From Flavobacterium aquicola (GTDB lineage Bacteria; Bacteroidota; Bacteroidia; Flavobacteriales; Flavobacteriaceae), in NCBI RefSeq assembly GCF_003385115.1, contig NZ_QUNI01000006.1, positions 70,986 through 134,985 of the forward strand: a stretch of DNA of 64,000 nucleotides, written 5' to 3'. The first letter of the stretch is position 1; each line of letters begins with the position of its first letter. This document shows positions 43,497 through 52,375 of the stretch, in pieces. A model generated the notes under the pieces. It searched no databases. It was given only the letters and a program-made list of their open reading frames with translations, and was not told where the DNA came from. The position numbers and the translations under genes are program-made.

Positions 43497-46364
43497 ATGG
43501 ACAATCAAGATAAAATATTCAATAAAATAAAGAATGCTTCCCAAAAAGCAGAAGAAAAAGACTTTCCTGCTTTCGAAAAAGTATGGACGCGCGTAGAAGA
43601 AAAACTCGATAAAAAAGAAGACAAAAAAACAATTATTCTTTGGAAAAAGCTGGCAATTGCCACTTCACTCCTATTGTTTTTTTCATTGGGTTACCAGTTT
43701 CTTAAAAACGATTCAGAAATAATCACTCCAAAAGGAACAAAGGAAAATAATGTGGTTATCGAAGAAAAAAAGAATACTCTTTCAAAATCTTCAGGAAATA
43801 TAAAACCAGATGCAGTTACTATTCTAAAAAAACAAATTGAAAAACAAAAACCTGTAGTTCTTTTAGATACATTTCCGCAAATAAAAGTTTTTGTAGATGA
43901 AAATACACTTTCATCTCCCGGAACAGATAACAATGTTTCGAATGAAGTAGCTGTTGCTGATTATAGTCCTGTCAAAAAACAAAATGATTCTGTTTATTTT
44001 CAAAAAGGAGCAAGATTTACAACTGCTAAAGATGCAGATGAATCTGAATACTATTTTCAGACTAATAAAACGAAATTAATTTCAAAAACAGAAATAATTG
44101 TTTCGGAAGAAAAGAAATCTAAAGGCACATCTGCTTACGATCCTGCAAAAAGAGTGATAACTGGAATAATTACTGATGAAAGTAATCAGCCTCTTCCTGG
44201 AGCTAATGTTTCTATAAAAGGAACAAAAAATGCGATAGCTACAGATTTCGATGGAAAATTTAGCATTCAAGCTGAAAAAGGTGACCAACTCGTTTTTTCA
44301 TTTATAGGAATGGAAAATGGTTATGCAACAGTTGGAAAAACCGATAAAATAAACATGAAATTGGCGAATAATTCTGTGGCTTTGAATGAAGTGGTTGTGG
44401 TTGGTTATGGAACGCAAAAAAGATCGATGTCAACCGGAGCTGTTACTTCAATTTCAAGCAGTGATATAAAAAAATCTAAAAGAGCAAATGTAACTGAAGC
44501 TTTAAATGGACGTGTGGCTGGCGTTCAAATCACAAATAATAGCGGATATTTAAATCCTGAATATTATTTTCAAACAAATAAAATTAAATTTCTTTCGGGT
44601 ACAAAAACAGTTACGGGATCTCCAATGCTTAGCATAGAACAATCTGAAGCAATTGTAGCCATTCGAGGAAATTCAACCGTAAGTCAACAAAATGATCCTT
44701 TATATGTTATTGATGGAGTACCGACTAATGCTGAAATATCTAATATTGATACAAATGATATTCAAAAAATCGATGTGCTTAAAGATGCCGCGGCGACTTC
44801 GCTATACGGAAGCCGTGCTGCTAACGGAGTAATCATAATAACAACTAAAAACGGAACTTATAAAAATCTATCTGAAAAACAGTTAAAAAGAAAGCTCAAA
44901 AAACTGAATAAAAATACAGAAACAGAAGTGCAAAAATTAGCACCACAATCTGTTGAAGTTTCTCAAGAAGACTATGATAACTTTGTAGAAAATCAATTCG
45001 AAAGTCCAAAATCGGCACCGCTTTCCACTTTCTCGATTGATGTGGATAATGCATCATACACTAATATAAGACGATTTATAAATAACGGACAAACAGTTCC
45101 AAAAGATGCGGTGAGAGTTGAAGAAATGATGAATTTTTTCAAGTATAAATATCCGCAGCCACAAGATCAGCATCCGTTTTCGATAAATACTGAATACAGT
45201 GATTGTCCTTGGAATTCTAATCACCGTATACTAAAAATTGGTTTACAGGGAAAAAATATTCCAACCGATAATTTGCCAGCTTCTAACTTTGTTTTTCTCA
45301 TTGATGTTTCGGGTTCTATGAGTGATACCAACAAATTGCCACTGTTAAAACAGTCTATGAAAATTTTGGTAAACGAACTGAGAAAAAAAGACAAAGTTGC
45401 CATAGTAGTTTATGCAGGTGCAGCAGGAATGGTTTTGCCGCCAACATCGGGCGATGAAAAGCAAACTATAATCGATGCCTTAGAAAAACTGAATGCTGGA
45501 GGAAGCACGGCAGGCGGAGCCGGAATAGAATTGGCATATAAATTAGCCGAAGAAAACTTCGTCAAAGGAGGAAATAATCGGGTAATTCTAGCCACTGATG
45601 GCGATTTTAATGTAGGCGCTTCGTCCAATACTGACATGCAGACATTAATAGAGCAAAAAAGAGAATCCGCAGTATTCCTGACTTGTCTGGGTTATGGAAT
45701 GGGAAATTACAAAGACAGTAAAATGGAAACCTTGTCTGATAAAGGCAATGGAAATTATGCCTATATCGACAATATTCAGGAAGCCAATCGTTTCTTAGGA
45801 AAAGAATTTAAAGGTTCTATGTTTGCTATCGCCAAAGACGTGAAAATCCAGATCGAATTCAATCCGAAACACGTGCAGGCTTATCGTTTGATTGGTTACG
45901 AAAACAGAAAACTGCGTCCAGAAGATTTTAGCAATGATGCGATTGATGCAGGTGAATTAGGAAGCGGACATACTGTTACTGCTTTGTATGAAGTGATTCC
46001 AGCCGGAGTAAAAAGTGAATTCCTGAGCAATCAGCCAGATTTGAAATATACCAAAACAAGTGTAACTGAAAGTGACTATTCTGATGAACTCGCAACAATA
46101 AAATTCCGCTATAAAAAACCGGACGGAGACAAAAGTATTGAAATGGTAAAAGCGATTGAGAACAAATCAATTCCTTTAAAGAATTCGTCGGATGATTTTA
46201 AATTCAGCACTGCTGTGGCCTGGTTCGGATTGAAATTGAGAGATTCCAATCTCGTTCCTAATAAATCTTCTGAAGATATTAAAAAACTGGCAAAAGAAGG
46301 ATTATCTAATGATGAAGATGGGTACAAAGCAGAGTTTATCCGCTTGGTTGAAACAGTAAAATAA
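43497..46364 (+). CDS. Mosaic membrane protein: anti-sigma-like N-terminus, CarboxypepD-reg domain, TonB-plug-like domain, YfbK-type vWA domain
   Basis: A 955-residue protein without a classical signal peptide. Residues 1-48 are charged (FPAFEKVWTRVEEKLDKKED) like an anti-sigma cytosolic segment. A membrane helix covers about 50-67 and a disordered linker continues to about 215. A CarboxypepD_reg-like domain (ITGIITDESNQPLPGANVSIKGT) occupies about 222-295. A SusC-type plug (NEVVVVGYGTQKRS, VAIRGNSTVSQQNDPLYVIDGVP, AATSLYGSRAANGVIIITTKNG) spans about 300-452. A vWA region of the YfbK type starts near 510; its MIDAS is DVSGS (about 602), with later Thr and Asp in GGSTAGG and ATDGDFNVG. An EYYFQTNK motif appears twice (about 184 and 355), the second copy lying inside the plug. 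Probably a periplasmic sensor or scaffold that controls the upstream sigma factor. Confidence 0.82.
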   Translation: MDNQDKIFNKIKNASQKAEEKDFPAFEKVWTRVEEKLDKKEDKKTIILWKKLAIATSLLLFFSLGYQFLKNDSEIITPKGTKENNVVIEEKKNTLSKSSGNIKPDAVTILKKQIEKQKPVVLLDTFPQIKVFVDENTLSSPGTDNNVSNEVAVADYSPVKKQNDSVYFQKGARFTTAKDADESEYYFQTNKTKLISKTEIIVSEEKKSKGTSAYDPAKRVITGIITDESNQPLPGANVSIKGTKNAIATDFDGKFSIQAEKGDQLVFSFIGMENGYATVGKTDKINMKLANNSVALNEVVVVGYGTQKRSMSTGAVTSISSSDIKKSKRANVTEALNGRVAGVQITNNSGYLNPEYYFQTNKIKFLSGTKTVTGSPMLSIEQSEAIVAIRGNSTVSQQNDPLYVIDGVPTNAEISNIDTNDIQKIDVLKDAAATSLYGSRAANGVIIITTKNGTYKNLSEKQLKRKLKKLNKNTETEVQKLAPQSVEVSQEDYDNFVENQFESPKSAPLSTFSIDVDNASYTNIRRFINNGQTVPKDAVRVEEMMNFFKYKYPQPQDQHPFSINTEYSDCPWNSNHRILKIGLQGKNIPTDNLPASNFVFLIDVSGSMSDTNKLPLLKQSMKILVNELRKKDKVAIVVYAGAAGMVLPPTSGDEKQTIIDALEKLNAGGSTAGGAGIELAYKLAEENFVKGGNNRVILATDGDFNVGASSNTDMQTLIEQKRESAVFLTCLGYGMGNYKDSKMETLSDKGNGNYAYIDNIQEANRFLGKEFKGSMFAIAKDVKIQIEFNPKHVQAYRLIGYENRKLRPEDFSNDAIDAGELGSGHTVTALYEVIPAGVKSEFLSNQPDLKYTKTSVTESDYSDELATIKFRYKKPDGDKSIEMVKAIENKSIPLKNSSDDFKFSTAVAWFGLKLRDSNLVPNKSSEDIKKLAKEGLSNDEDGYKAEFIRLVETVK

Positions 46365-46377
46365 TGCATTCAATTTT

Positions 46378-46415
46378 AGACCTAACAGGTTTTAAAAACC
46401 TGTTAGGTCTTTTTG
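46378..46415 (+). terminator. Rho-independent terminator of the sigma/vWA operon
   Basis: A stem of up to 16 bp (agacctaacaggtttt / aaaacctgttaggtct) with a very small loop is followed by TTTTT, 14 bp after the stop. Nearly identical hairpins are common in flavobacterial genomes (from memory). Confidence 0.85.
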
Positions 46416-46539
46416 ACATTTAATTTTTGAAAATAATCATATTCTTTCCATTAAAAATTTTATCAGTTTTTTCACAGTAACTAAAGCTTGTGACAAAACA
46501 AATACCTTAACTTTGTTTTAGAACAAAATAGAAATAAAA

Positions 46540-47256
46540 ATGAACGATTTAAAAAATAAAAATGCACTTATTACCGGTGCTGGCAAAGGAATTGGAAAAG
46601 CAATCGCATTGGCTTTAGCCAAAGAAGGAGTCAATGTAATTTTATTGGCAAGAACACAAGATGAAATCGAAAATGTAGCAGCAAAAGCACGCTCATTAAG
46701 AGTAAAAGCATTAGCTGTAACCGCTGATGTTGCCGATATCAACTCGGTAAATACTGCCGTAGAAAAAGCTTTATCCGAATTCAAATCAATTGATATTTTA
46801 ATCAATAATGCAGGAATTGCAGCATTTGGTAAATTCTTAGAATTAGAACCTTCCGAATGGGAACGTATCATTCAGGTAAACTTAATGGGAACTTATTATG
46901 TTACGCGCGCCATTTTACCGAATATGATTGAAAGACAAACTGGAGACATTATCAATATTTCCTCAACAGCGGGATTAAACGGAAATGCTTTAACCAGCGC
47001 TTACAGTGCTTCGAAGTTTGCTGTTTTGGGACTAACCGATTCTTTGATGCAGGAAGTGCGCAAACACAATATTCGTGTTACAGCTTTAACACCAAGCACC
47101 GTTGCTACCGACTTAGCAAAAGAACTGAAACTTACAGACGGTAATCCCGATAAAGTAATGCAGTCTGAAGATGTTGCCGAACTAATTATCGCTCAGCTAA
47201 AATTAAACCGACGCGTATTTATCAAAAACAGCAGTATTTGGTCCACAAATCCATAA
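46540..47256 (+). CDS. SDR-family 3-ketoacyl-ACP reductase-like oxidoreductase (FabG-like)
   Basis: A 238-residue classical short-chain dehydrogenase. It has the cofactor loop TGAGKGIG (about 12-19), NNAG (about 89), the catalytic Ser in NISSTAG (about 139) and Tyr/Lys in SAYSASKFA (about 152-160). Arg after the first strand (LLARTQDE) suggests NADPH preference. FabG-like enzymes reduce 3-oxoacyl groups, but many paralogues with this sequence act on other ketones, and no fatty-acid genes are adjacent. It is convergent with mtaB across a hairpin. Confidence 0.87.
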   Translation: MNDLKNKNALITGAGKGIGKAIALALAKEGVNVILLARTQDEIENVAAKARSLRVKALAVTADVADINSVNTAVEKALSEFKSIDILINNAGIAAFGKFLELEPSEWERIIQVNLMGTYYVTRAILPNMIERQTGDIINISSTAGLNGNALTSAYSASKFAVLGLTDSLMQEVRKHNIRVTALTPSTVATDLAKELKLTDGNPDKVMQSEDVAELIIAQLKLNRRVFIKNSSIWSTNP

Positions 47257-47271
47257 AAATATTAAACCATT

Positions 47272-47330
47272 CCATTAAGATATTAAGCCTCATTAAGTTT
47301 TACACCTTAATTTTCTTAATATCTTAATGG
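47272..47330. terminator. Bidirectional hairpin between the SDR gene and mtaB
   Basis: A perfect 16-bp stem ccattaagatattaag / cttaatatcttaatgg surrounds a 27-base loop that contains a second small hairpin made of the same word (cattaag / cttaat). It is flanked by A/T runs on both sides and separates convergent genes. Confidence 0.65.
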
Positions 47331-47370
47331 TTCAAAAAAAACATTTTAAATTTTTAAAATGTTCTATCTT

Positions 47371-48699
47371 TTAAACCTCAACATTCAAAAATTCCATTCG
47401 AACGCTTCCGTCTTCATCAATTTTTGTCAGATTGATTTCGTGTAAAGTGTTAACCAATTCTGGATTCCAAGGTGTTTTTACTTTTACGTAATTCTCGGTA
47501 AAACCATGAATATATCCTTCTTTGTTTTCACTTTCAAAAAGCACGGTTCTGTTAGTTCCTAATTGGCCTTCGTAAAAAGCACGGCGTTTTTTAACTGATA
47601 AACCACGCAGCATTTTACTTCTTTTAGCACGGACATTAGCAGGAACGATGCCTTCCATTGCAACAGCTTCAGTATTGTCACGTTCCGAATACGTAAAAAC
47701 ATGCAGATACGAAATATCCATTTCATTCAAAAAATGATAAGTTTCAAGGAAATGTTCATCAGTCTCTCCTGGGAAACCCACAATTACATCTACGCCAATA
47801 CACGCATGTGGCATGACTTCACGAATTTTGTTGACTCTTTCGGTATATACTTCACGCAGATAACGGCGTTTCATCAATTTCAGAATATCATTACTTCCAG
47901 ATTGCAGCGGAATATGAAAATGAGGTACAAAAGTTCTGCTTTTTGAAACAAATTCTATCGTTTCATTCTTCAATAAATTGGGTTCAATTGATGAAATACG
48001 CAGTCTTTCGATTCCTTCTACTTCATCCAATGCCTGAACTAATTCCAAAAATGTATGTTCGTGTTTTTTATTTCCAAATTCTCCTTTTCCGTAATCTCCT
48101 ATATTTACTCCGGTCAGGACAATTTCTTTGATATTTTGTTTCGAGATTTCATAGGCATTTTTCAATACATTTTCCAGTTCATCACTTCGGGAAATTCCGC
48201 GAGCCAATGGAATTGTACAATAGGTACATTTATAATCGCAGCCATCCTGCACTTTCAAAAAAGCACGGGTTCTGTCACCTATCGAATAACTGCCAACATA
48301 GAAATCAGCTTCGGCGATCTCACAGGAGTGTACTTCACCAAAATCATTTTTCGATAAATCATTGATATAATCAGCCAGTTTGAATTTTTCGGTGGCACCG
48401 AGAACTAAATCCACTCCGTCAACATTTGCTAATTCCTCTGGTTTTAGCTGAGCATAACACCCCACTGCTGCGACAAAAGCCTTGTCGTTTAACTTCATCG
48501 CCTTACGCACTACTTGTTTGAACTGCTTATCGGCATTCTCTGTAACCGAACAGGTGTTGATTACATACATATCGGCTACTTCTTCAAAATCTACTCTATC
48601 AAAGCCTTCGTCTTCTAAATTGCGGGCTATGGTCGATGTTTCCGAAAAATTCAATTTACATCCAAGCGTGTAAAAAGCCACTTTTTTTCTATTCTCCAT
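47371..48699 (-). CDS. mtaB: tRNA (N6-L-threonylcarbamoyladenosine37-C2)-methylthiotransferase MtaB
   Basis: A 442-residue radical-SAM methylthiotransferase. The N-terminal UPF0004 domain carries the three cluster cysteines: GCKLNFSE (about 14), NTCSVTE (about 50) and VGCYAQL (about 84). The radical-SAM CxxxCxxC lies in DGCDYKCTYCTIP (about 153-165). A C-terminal TRAM-like domain (RTVLFESENKEGYIHGFTENYVKV) follows. It converts t6A to ms2t6A at position 37 of ANN-decoding tRNAs. Compared with MiaB and RimO, VAFYTLGCKLNFSETSTI fits MtaB. Monocistronic. Confidence 0.92.
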   Translation of the reverse strand: MENRKKVAFYTLGCKLNFSETSTIARNLEDEGFDRVDFEEVADMYVINTCSVTENADKQFKQVVRKAMKLNDKAFVAAVGCYAQLKPEELANVDGVDLVLGATEKFKLADYINDLSKNDFGEVHSCEIAEADFYVGSYSIGDRTRAFLKVQDGCDYKCTYCTIPLARGISRSDELENVLKNAYEISKQNIKEIVLTGVNIGDYGKGEFGNKKHEHTFLELVQALDEVEGIERLRISSIEPNLLKNETIEFVSKSRTFVPHFHIPLQSGSNDILKLMKRRYLREVYTERVNKIREVMPHACIGVDVIVGFPGETDEHFLETYHFLNEMDISYLHVFTYSERDNTEAVAMEGIVPANVRAKRSKMLRGLSVKKRRAFYEGQLGTNRTVLFESENKEGYIHGFTENYVKVKTPWNPELVNTLHEINLTKIDEDGSVRMEFLNVEV

Positions 48700-49174
48700 A
48701 ATTACCTTAAATTAATGAAATCGTTGTCAAAAAATTTAAGTGCGCAAATTTACGAACAAAAATCAACACTATAAAGCCGATGATTATTAATATTTATTTA
48801 AACCAAAAACCATTGTATTGTTATTTACACAGATAGAATCCTAAATTTCAAAAAAAACTTTATTTTCCCTTTCTGTGTTTTGTTCTTATTTATTTAAATA
48901 TTAATTTCACACCTCCAAAAACAATACGGCAGTACTGGTTTTATCACATACAAAATAAAGCTACTGCTTACAGTTTTCGAAAATTGAAAATCTGATTATT
49001 TTAAAATAATTCACAGAGATTAAAATATTTCATGATTTTATCTGTTAACACTATTTGATTTTCGGAGCTGTTTTGTTTTAGAAAACATTACACTTTAAAA
49101 AAAAATCTTTAAATAAAATAAATGGGATCGCCGAAAACCATAAAGAGTAGGTCAATAAAAAATTAAAATAAAAA
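48700..49174. other. 475-bp intergenic region without recognised features
   Basis: The region between divergent mtaB and the secreted-protein gene is extremely AT-rich with scattered homopolymer runs. No open frame of note, hairpin or clear promoter box could be supported. It presumably holds both promoters. Confidence 0.5.
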
Positions 49175-49696
49175 ATGAAATCATTCTGCCTCACAATTTC
49201 CCTACTATTTATTGCACTTTGCTCACAAGCTCAAAATGCCCCGACTATAGCAACCAAAAATCCTTTTCCAACAATCAGTACTTTGACTGCTTGGGCTAGT
49301 TACAACTCACAAGAGAAATTTAATCTAGACATCAGAAGTCTTGGTTTTAAATTCGAAGAAAAATCAGTAGAAACAGCATCGACATCTTATACCTATATCA
49401 GAAAAGTTACTGTAGAAAACATCAATTATACTGATAGAATTGTTTACAGAATTGCTAATGATAACTCAGCAAGTATTATTTCTTTAGTAACTGCTTCTAC
49501 AGATTTGGTATCTTTTTACACTCCTCAATTAGCTGGTTACAAAACAGGAAAATGCGACAATGAAATGTCTAAAGACAAAAAAACGACCTGTACCTGTTAT
49601 AACAATGACAAATTCGTTATCGATGTATGTGACGAAAGAGTAAAACTAACAATGGGTGACGGAAATAATTATTTTATTTCGGTTGCGAAAAAATAA
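49175..49696 (+). CDS. Secreted protein of unknown function
   Basis: A 173-residue protein with a signal peptide (MKSFCLTISLLFIALCSQAQ). The mature part is beta-rich. Four cysteines in the second half (GKCDNEM, TTCTCYNNDK, VCDERV) could form disulfides in the periplasm. I do not recognise the family. It stands alone with a hairpin terminator downstream. Confidence 0.75.
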   Translation: MKSFCLTISLLFIALCSQAQNAPTIATKNPFPTISTLTAWASYNSQEKFNLDIRSLGFKFEEKSVETASTSYTYIRKVTVENINYTDRIVYRIANDNSASIISLVTASTDLVSFYTPQLAGYKTGKCDNEMSKDKKTTCTCYNNDKFVIDVCDERVKLTMGDGNNYFISVAKK

Positions 49697-49761
49697 CGAA
49701 AACGTAATTTTATCCTTTAGAGATGACTGCAGTCAATCTCTAAAGCAACAAAAAAATATAA

Positions 49762-49801
49762 AAAATCCGCCTTATTAAACTAATGAGGCAGATTTTGTTT
49801 T
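49762..49801. terminator. Bidirectional hairpin between convergent genes
   Basis: Arms aaaatccgccttatta and taatgaggcagatttt pair with one mismatch and one bulge, and a T-rich run follows. It separates the secreted-protein gene from the convergent GNAT gene. Confidence 0.65.
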
Positions 49802-49814
49802 TATCAAAAGAAAA

Positions 49815-50342
49815 TTATGAATTTGGGTTTTTCATTTCATACCAGACATGCTCTTCTCCTTCGTATTCAAAAGAATTAACATACTGCATTCCCAGTTTTT
49901 CCAGAATATTCCTTGAGTCTTTATTTCCGGCATCTGCGTAGGCATAAATATTAGCTGCTTTCAATTCCTTAAAAGCAAAAGCGACAAAAGCCAATCCAGC
50001 CTCGGTAGCATAACCTTTTCCCCAATGCTTTTGTATAAACCGATATCCAATCTCATAAAAATTCTGATGATTGTTAATCGGTTCTTTGATTAATTTTATC
50101 CCAGACCAGCCAATAAACTCATTGGTTTCTTTAAGAATAACAGCCCAGCGTCCAATTCCATTTTCTGCATATTGCTGTCTAATATTTTCTATCATGAGCC
50201 TGCTCTCATCAATGTGTTTTACAGGCTTCCTTCCTACAAATCGATGCACTTCCGGATCTGAATCCAATTCGAACATTCCTTCATCATCAGAAAGCAATAA
50301 TTCTCTTAAAATCAGTCTTTCTGTTTCTAGAAAAGTTTTCAT
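49815..50342 (-). CDS. GNAT-family N-acetyltransferase (RimJ/RimL-like)
   Basis: A 175-residue protein. LETERLILRELLLSDDEGMFELDSDPEVHRF at the start, YEIGYRFIQKHWGKGYATEAGLAFVAFAF (acetyl-CoA loop, about 95-123) and DAGNKDSRNILEKLGMQYV (about 139-157) are typical of the RimJ/RimL subgroup. These transfer acetyl groups to N-terminal amines or small molecules. Its start overlaps the HAD phosphatase stop by one base, so both belong to one transcript. Confidence 0.85.
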   Translation of the reverse strand: MKTFLETERLILRELLLSDDEGMFELDSDPEVHRFVGRKPVKHIDESRLMIENIRQQYAENGIGRWAVILKETNEFIGWSGIKLIKEPINNHQNFYEIGYRFIQKHWGKGYATEAGLAFVAFAFKELKAANIYAYADAGNKDSRNILEKLGMQYVNSFEYEGEEHVWYEMKNPNS

Positions 50343-51154
50343 TAGTTCAAAATGTATCGCCTGATTACCTCGGCTACGCCATGATCATTATTGGAGGCAA
50401 CAACAATATTTGCTTTATCTCGTAACTCGGGTGCCACATTATCCACCCAAACTCCTAAACCTGCATATTCTATCATTGTTAAATCATTTCCTGCATTCCC
50501 AACAGCAATGATTTCACTTTGATGAATATCTAGTTTCTCTGCTAATTTTTTTAAACTATAAGCTTTATCGATTCCCTGCTGTGCAACTTCCAAAAAAAAT
50601 GGTTTTGACATAGAAACACTTAGATGCGGCATTGCTAACTTTAGATCGTCTTCAACAGTTTTCAAATAAGACGGTTCTTCCAGCAGAATACATTTTACAG
50701 CATTGGTTTGAACCTCATTTTTAAAACTGTTCACTTTATTATGAACCAATCCTGTTATCAGCTTTTCCACTTCAATATATTCAGAATCTGTTTCGCTGAC
50801 AATCTGATCATTTATGTAAGTAATAATATGCGTTTTACTTTTTAAACTGTAATCGTACAATTCATGGATTTGCTCTTTGGTTAAGGTCTGCTCAAACAGC
50901 ACTTTATTTTCTTTTAAATCAGTAATAACGGCACCATTGTAAGACAACATGAATGAATTGTAAAAATCCATTTTCAATTCTCTGGCATAGCTCGTCATTG
51001 CCGACGTTGGTCTGCCAGAAGCCAAAACCACATAAACTCCCATTTCCTGGGCTTTAAAAATCATCTCTTTATTCTCATCTGATATGATATGATCGTCTGT
51101 TAATAACGTATCATCCATATCCAAAACAATCATTTTGTATTTTACTTCTTTCAT
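50342..51154 (-). CDS. Cof-type HAD-IIB phosphatase (YidA-like)
   Basis: A 270-residue HAD hydrolase. Motif I is VLDMDDTLL (about 10-18), motif II SGRP (about 45), the C2-type cap follows, and motif IV is VGNAGNDLTMIEYAG (about 218) with GVWVDNA-like ending (GVWVDNVAPELRDKANIV). Such enzymes dephosphorylate sugar phosphates, flavin or PLP intermediates. Motif IV here is GNAGND instead of the common GDxxND, a conservative variation. It overlaps the GNAT gene by one base. Confidence 0.87.
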   Translation of the reverse strand: MKEVKYKMIVLDMDDTLLTDDHIISDENKEMIFKAQEMGVYVVLASGRPTSAMTSYARELKMDFYNSFMLSYNGAVITDLKENKVLFEQTLTKEQIHELYDYSLKSKTHIITYINDQIVSETDSEYIEVEKLITGLVHNKVNSFKNEVQTNAVKCILLEEPSYLKTVEDDLKLAMPHLSVSMSKPFFLEVAQQGIDKAYSLKKLAEKLDIHQSEIIAVGNAGNDLTMIEYAGLGVWVDNVAPELRDKANIVVASNNDHGVAEVIRRYILN

Positions 51155-51169
51155 TATATTATGTTCCTA

Positions 51170-51205
51170 TAAAAAAGCCTTGAAACTATTATAAATTTCA
51201 AGGCT
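51170..51205 (-). terminator. Rho-independent terminator of the DUF2007-like gene
   Basis: On the reverse strand the 10-bp stem agccttgaaa / tttcaaggct is followed by six T residues. It lies between the small DUF2007-like gene and the HAD/GNAT pair. Confidence 0.8.
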
Positions 51206-51232
51206 GCAAAAAATTAATTAAAATTAATTCAA

Positions 51233-51451
51233 TTAGATACTTAGCCTAAATTCCTCTATAACTGGATTTGCTTTTGCAAAATCAGTTTCTTGAATAAACA
51301 CCTCAACCGCTGAGTCTGAATTTGGAAAACCAGACATTCTCGCTGATTGAATGTTATTTTTGATTGATGTTTCAACTCCAGCAGCTTCAATTTTTTCCTG
51401 CAGAGCCAATGCCAAAATTTCAGTTCCCGAAAATACTTTCATTAATCCCAT
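51233..51451 (-). CDS. Small DUF2007-like protein
   Basis: A 72-residue protein, MGLMKVFSGTEILALALQEKIEAAGVETSIKNN... It has the ferredoxin-like alternation and EAGVE-type turn of DUF2007 (putative signal-transducing) proteins: a beta-strand, the helix ALALQEKIEAAG, then SAVEVFIQETDFAKANPVIEEF. Such proteins are cytosolic and their ligands are mostly unknown. The start may be Met1 or Met4. It has its own terminator. Confidence 0.65.
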   Translation of the reverse strand: MGLMKVFSGTEILALALQEKIEAAGVETSIKNNIQSARMSGFPNSDSAVEVFIQETDFAKANPVIEEFRLSI

Positions 51452-51486
51452 GATATTTTTATTTTTAAATTAATAATTTTTCAAAT

Positions 51487-52305
51487 CTATTTTTGCAACA
51501 AACTTTTGAGCTTTTCTTGATAATCTAAATTCTGATTCATCTGCAAATGATCCTGATTATCTAATTTATAAAAATGACTTTCTTTATGAAGCAGTCTGCT
51601 CAATCTTTCTGAATTCTCAACCGCTATTAAATTATCATTCTTACCGTGAAATATAAAAATGGGAGCTTTTACATTTTTTATAAAAAGATTAGTTTCAATT
51701 CTAAATTTCTTAAATAAATCTGGTACATAAGGAATTCTTGAACTTGAAAATTCCATAAAATTATAATATGGCGATTGCAAAATCAGCATTTTAGGATTAT
51801 TAGCAGCTGCGAGCCGGGCAGCAAACCCTGTACCTATTGAGTACCCAATTATAGCTACATTCTTTTCTTGATAGCGTTTCAATATATTTTTATATGCAAA
51901 AGAAATATCTTTAAAAACTTGCTCTTCACTTTCTATTTTACCATCACTTTTGCCATAACCTCTGTAATCCAAAATAAAAATATCATATCCTAGATCCGTG
52001 TAAACAGATGCAATACCTCCCCAACTGTCTAATGCTCCCGAATTTCCGTGCAAATAAAAAACAATCCCTTTAGAATCTTTAGCTTTAAACAATAATCCAT
52101 GTAGTTTATTGCCATCAAAAGATTTAATATTTATTTCCTCAAATTCTTGACTAAAGTGAAATTTAAAATCTTTAGTCAATTTAGAACTATCAAAAATCAT
52201 TTCTACCTGATTAAAATATATATAAGAAATAAAACATAGATAAATCAAAGCGATTAAACTAAATATGACTACACCTAAAAATCTGATAGTTCTTATTATT
52301 TCCAT
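51487..52305 (-). CDS. Membrane-anchored alpha/beta hydrolase
   Basis: A 272-residue protein. An N-terminal membrane anchor (about 9-31) precedes an alpha/beta-hydrolase core with the oxyanion-region LHGNSG (about 87), ILDYRGYGKSDG (about 113) and nucleophile elbow IGYSIG (about 151-156). An Asp lies in HGKNDN and the catalytic His in NQDHLQM near the C-terminus. It resembles BEM46/ABHD13-like or Bacteroidota serine aminopeptidase S33-type hydrolases. The esterase substrate is unknown. Confidence 0.85.
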   Translation of the reverse strand: MEIIRTIRFLGVVIFSLIALIYLCFISYIYFNQVEMIFDSSKLTKDFKFHFSQEFEEINIKSFDGNKLHGLLFKAKDSKGIVFYLHGNSGALDSWGGIASVYTDLGYDIFILDYRGYGKSDGKIESEEQVFKDISFAYKNILKRYQEKNVAIIGYSIGTGFAARLAAANNPKMLILQSPYYNFMEFSSSRIPYVPDLFKKFRIETNLFIKNVKAPIFIFHGKNDNLIAVENSERLSRLLHKESHFYKLDNQDHLQMNQNLDYQEKLKSLLQK

Positions 52306-52375
52306 ACTTTACTTTAACCTTCTTGTCATAAGCAATGATATATATCAATTACATGTCAAATTGATATACTATTAA

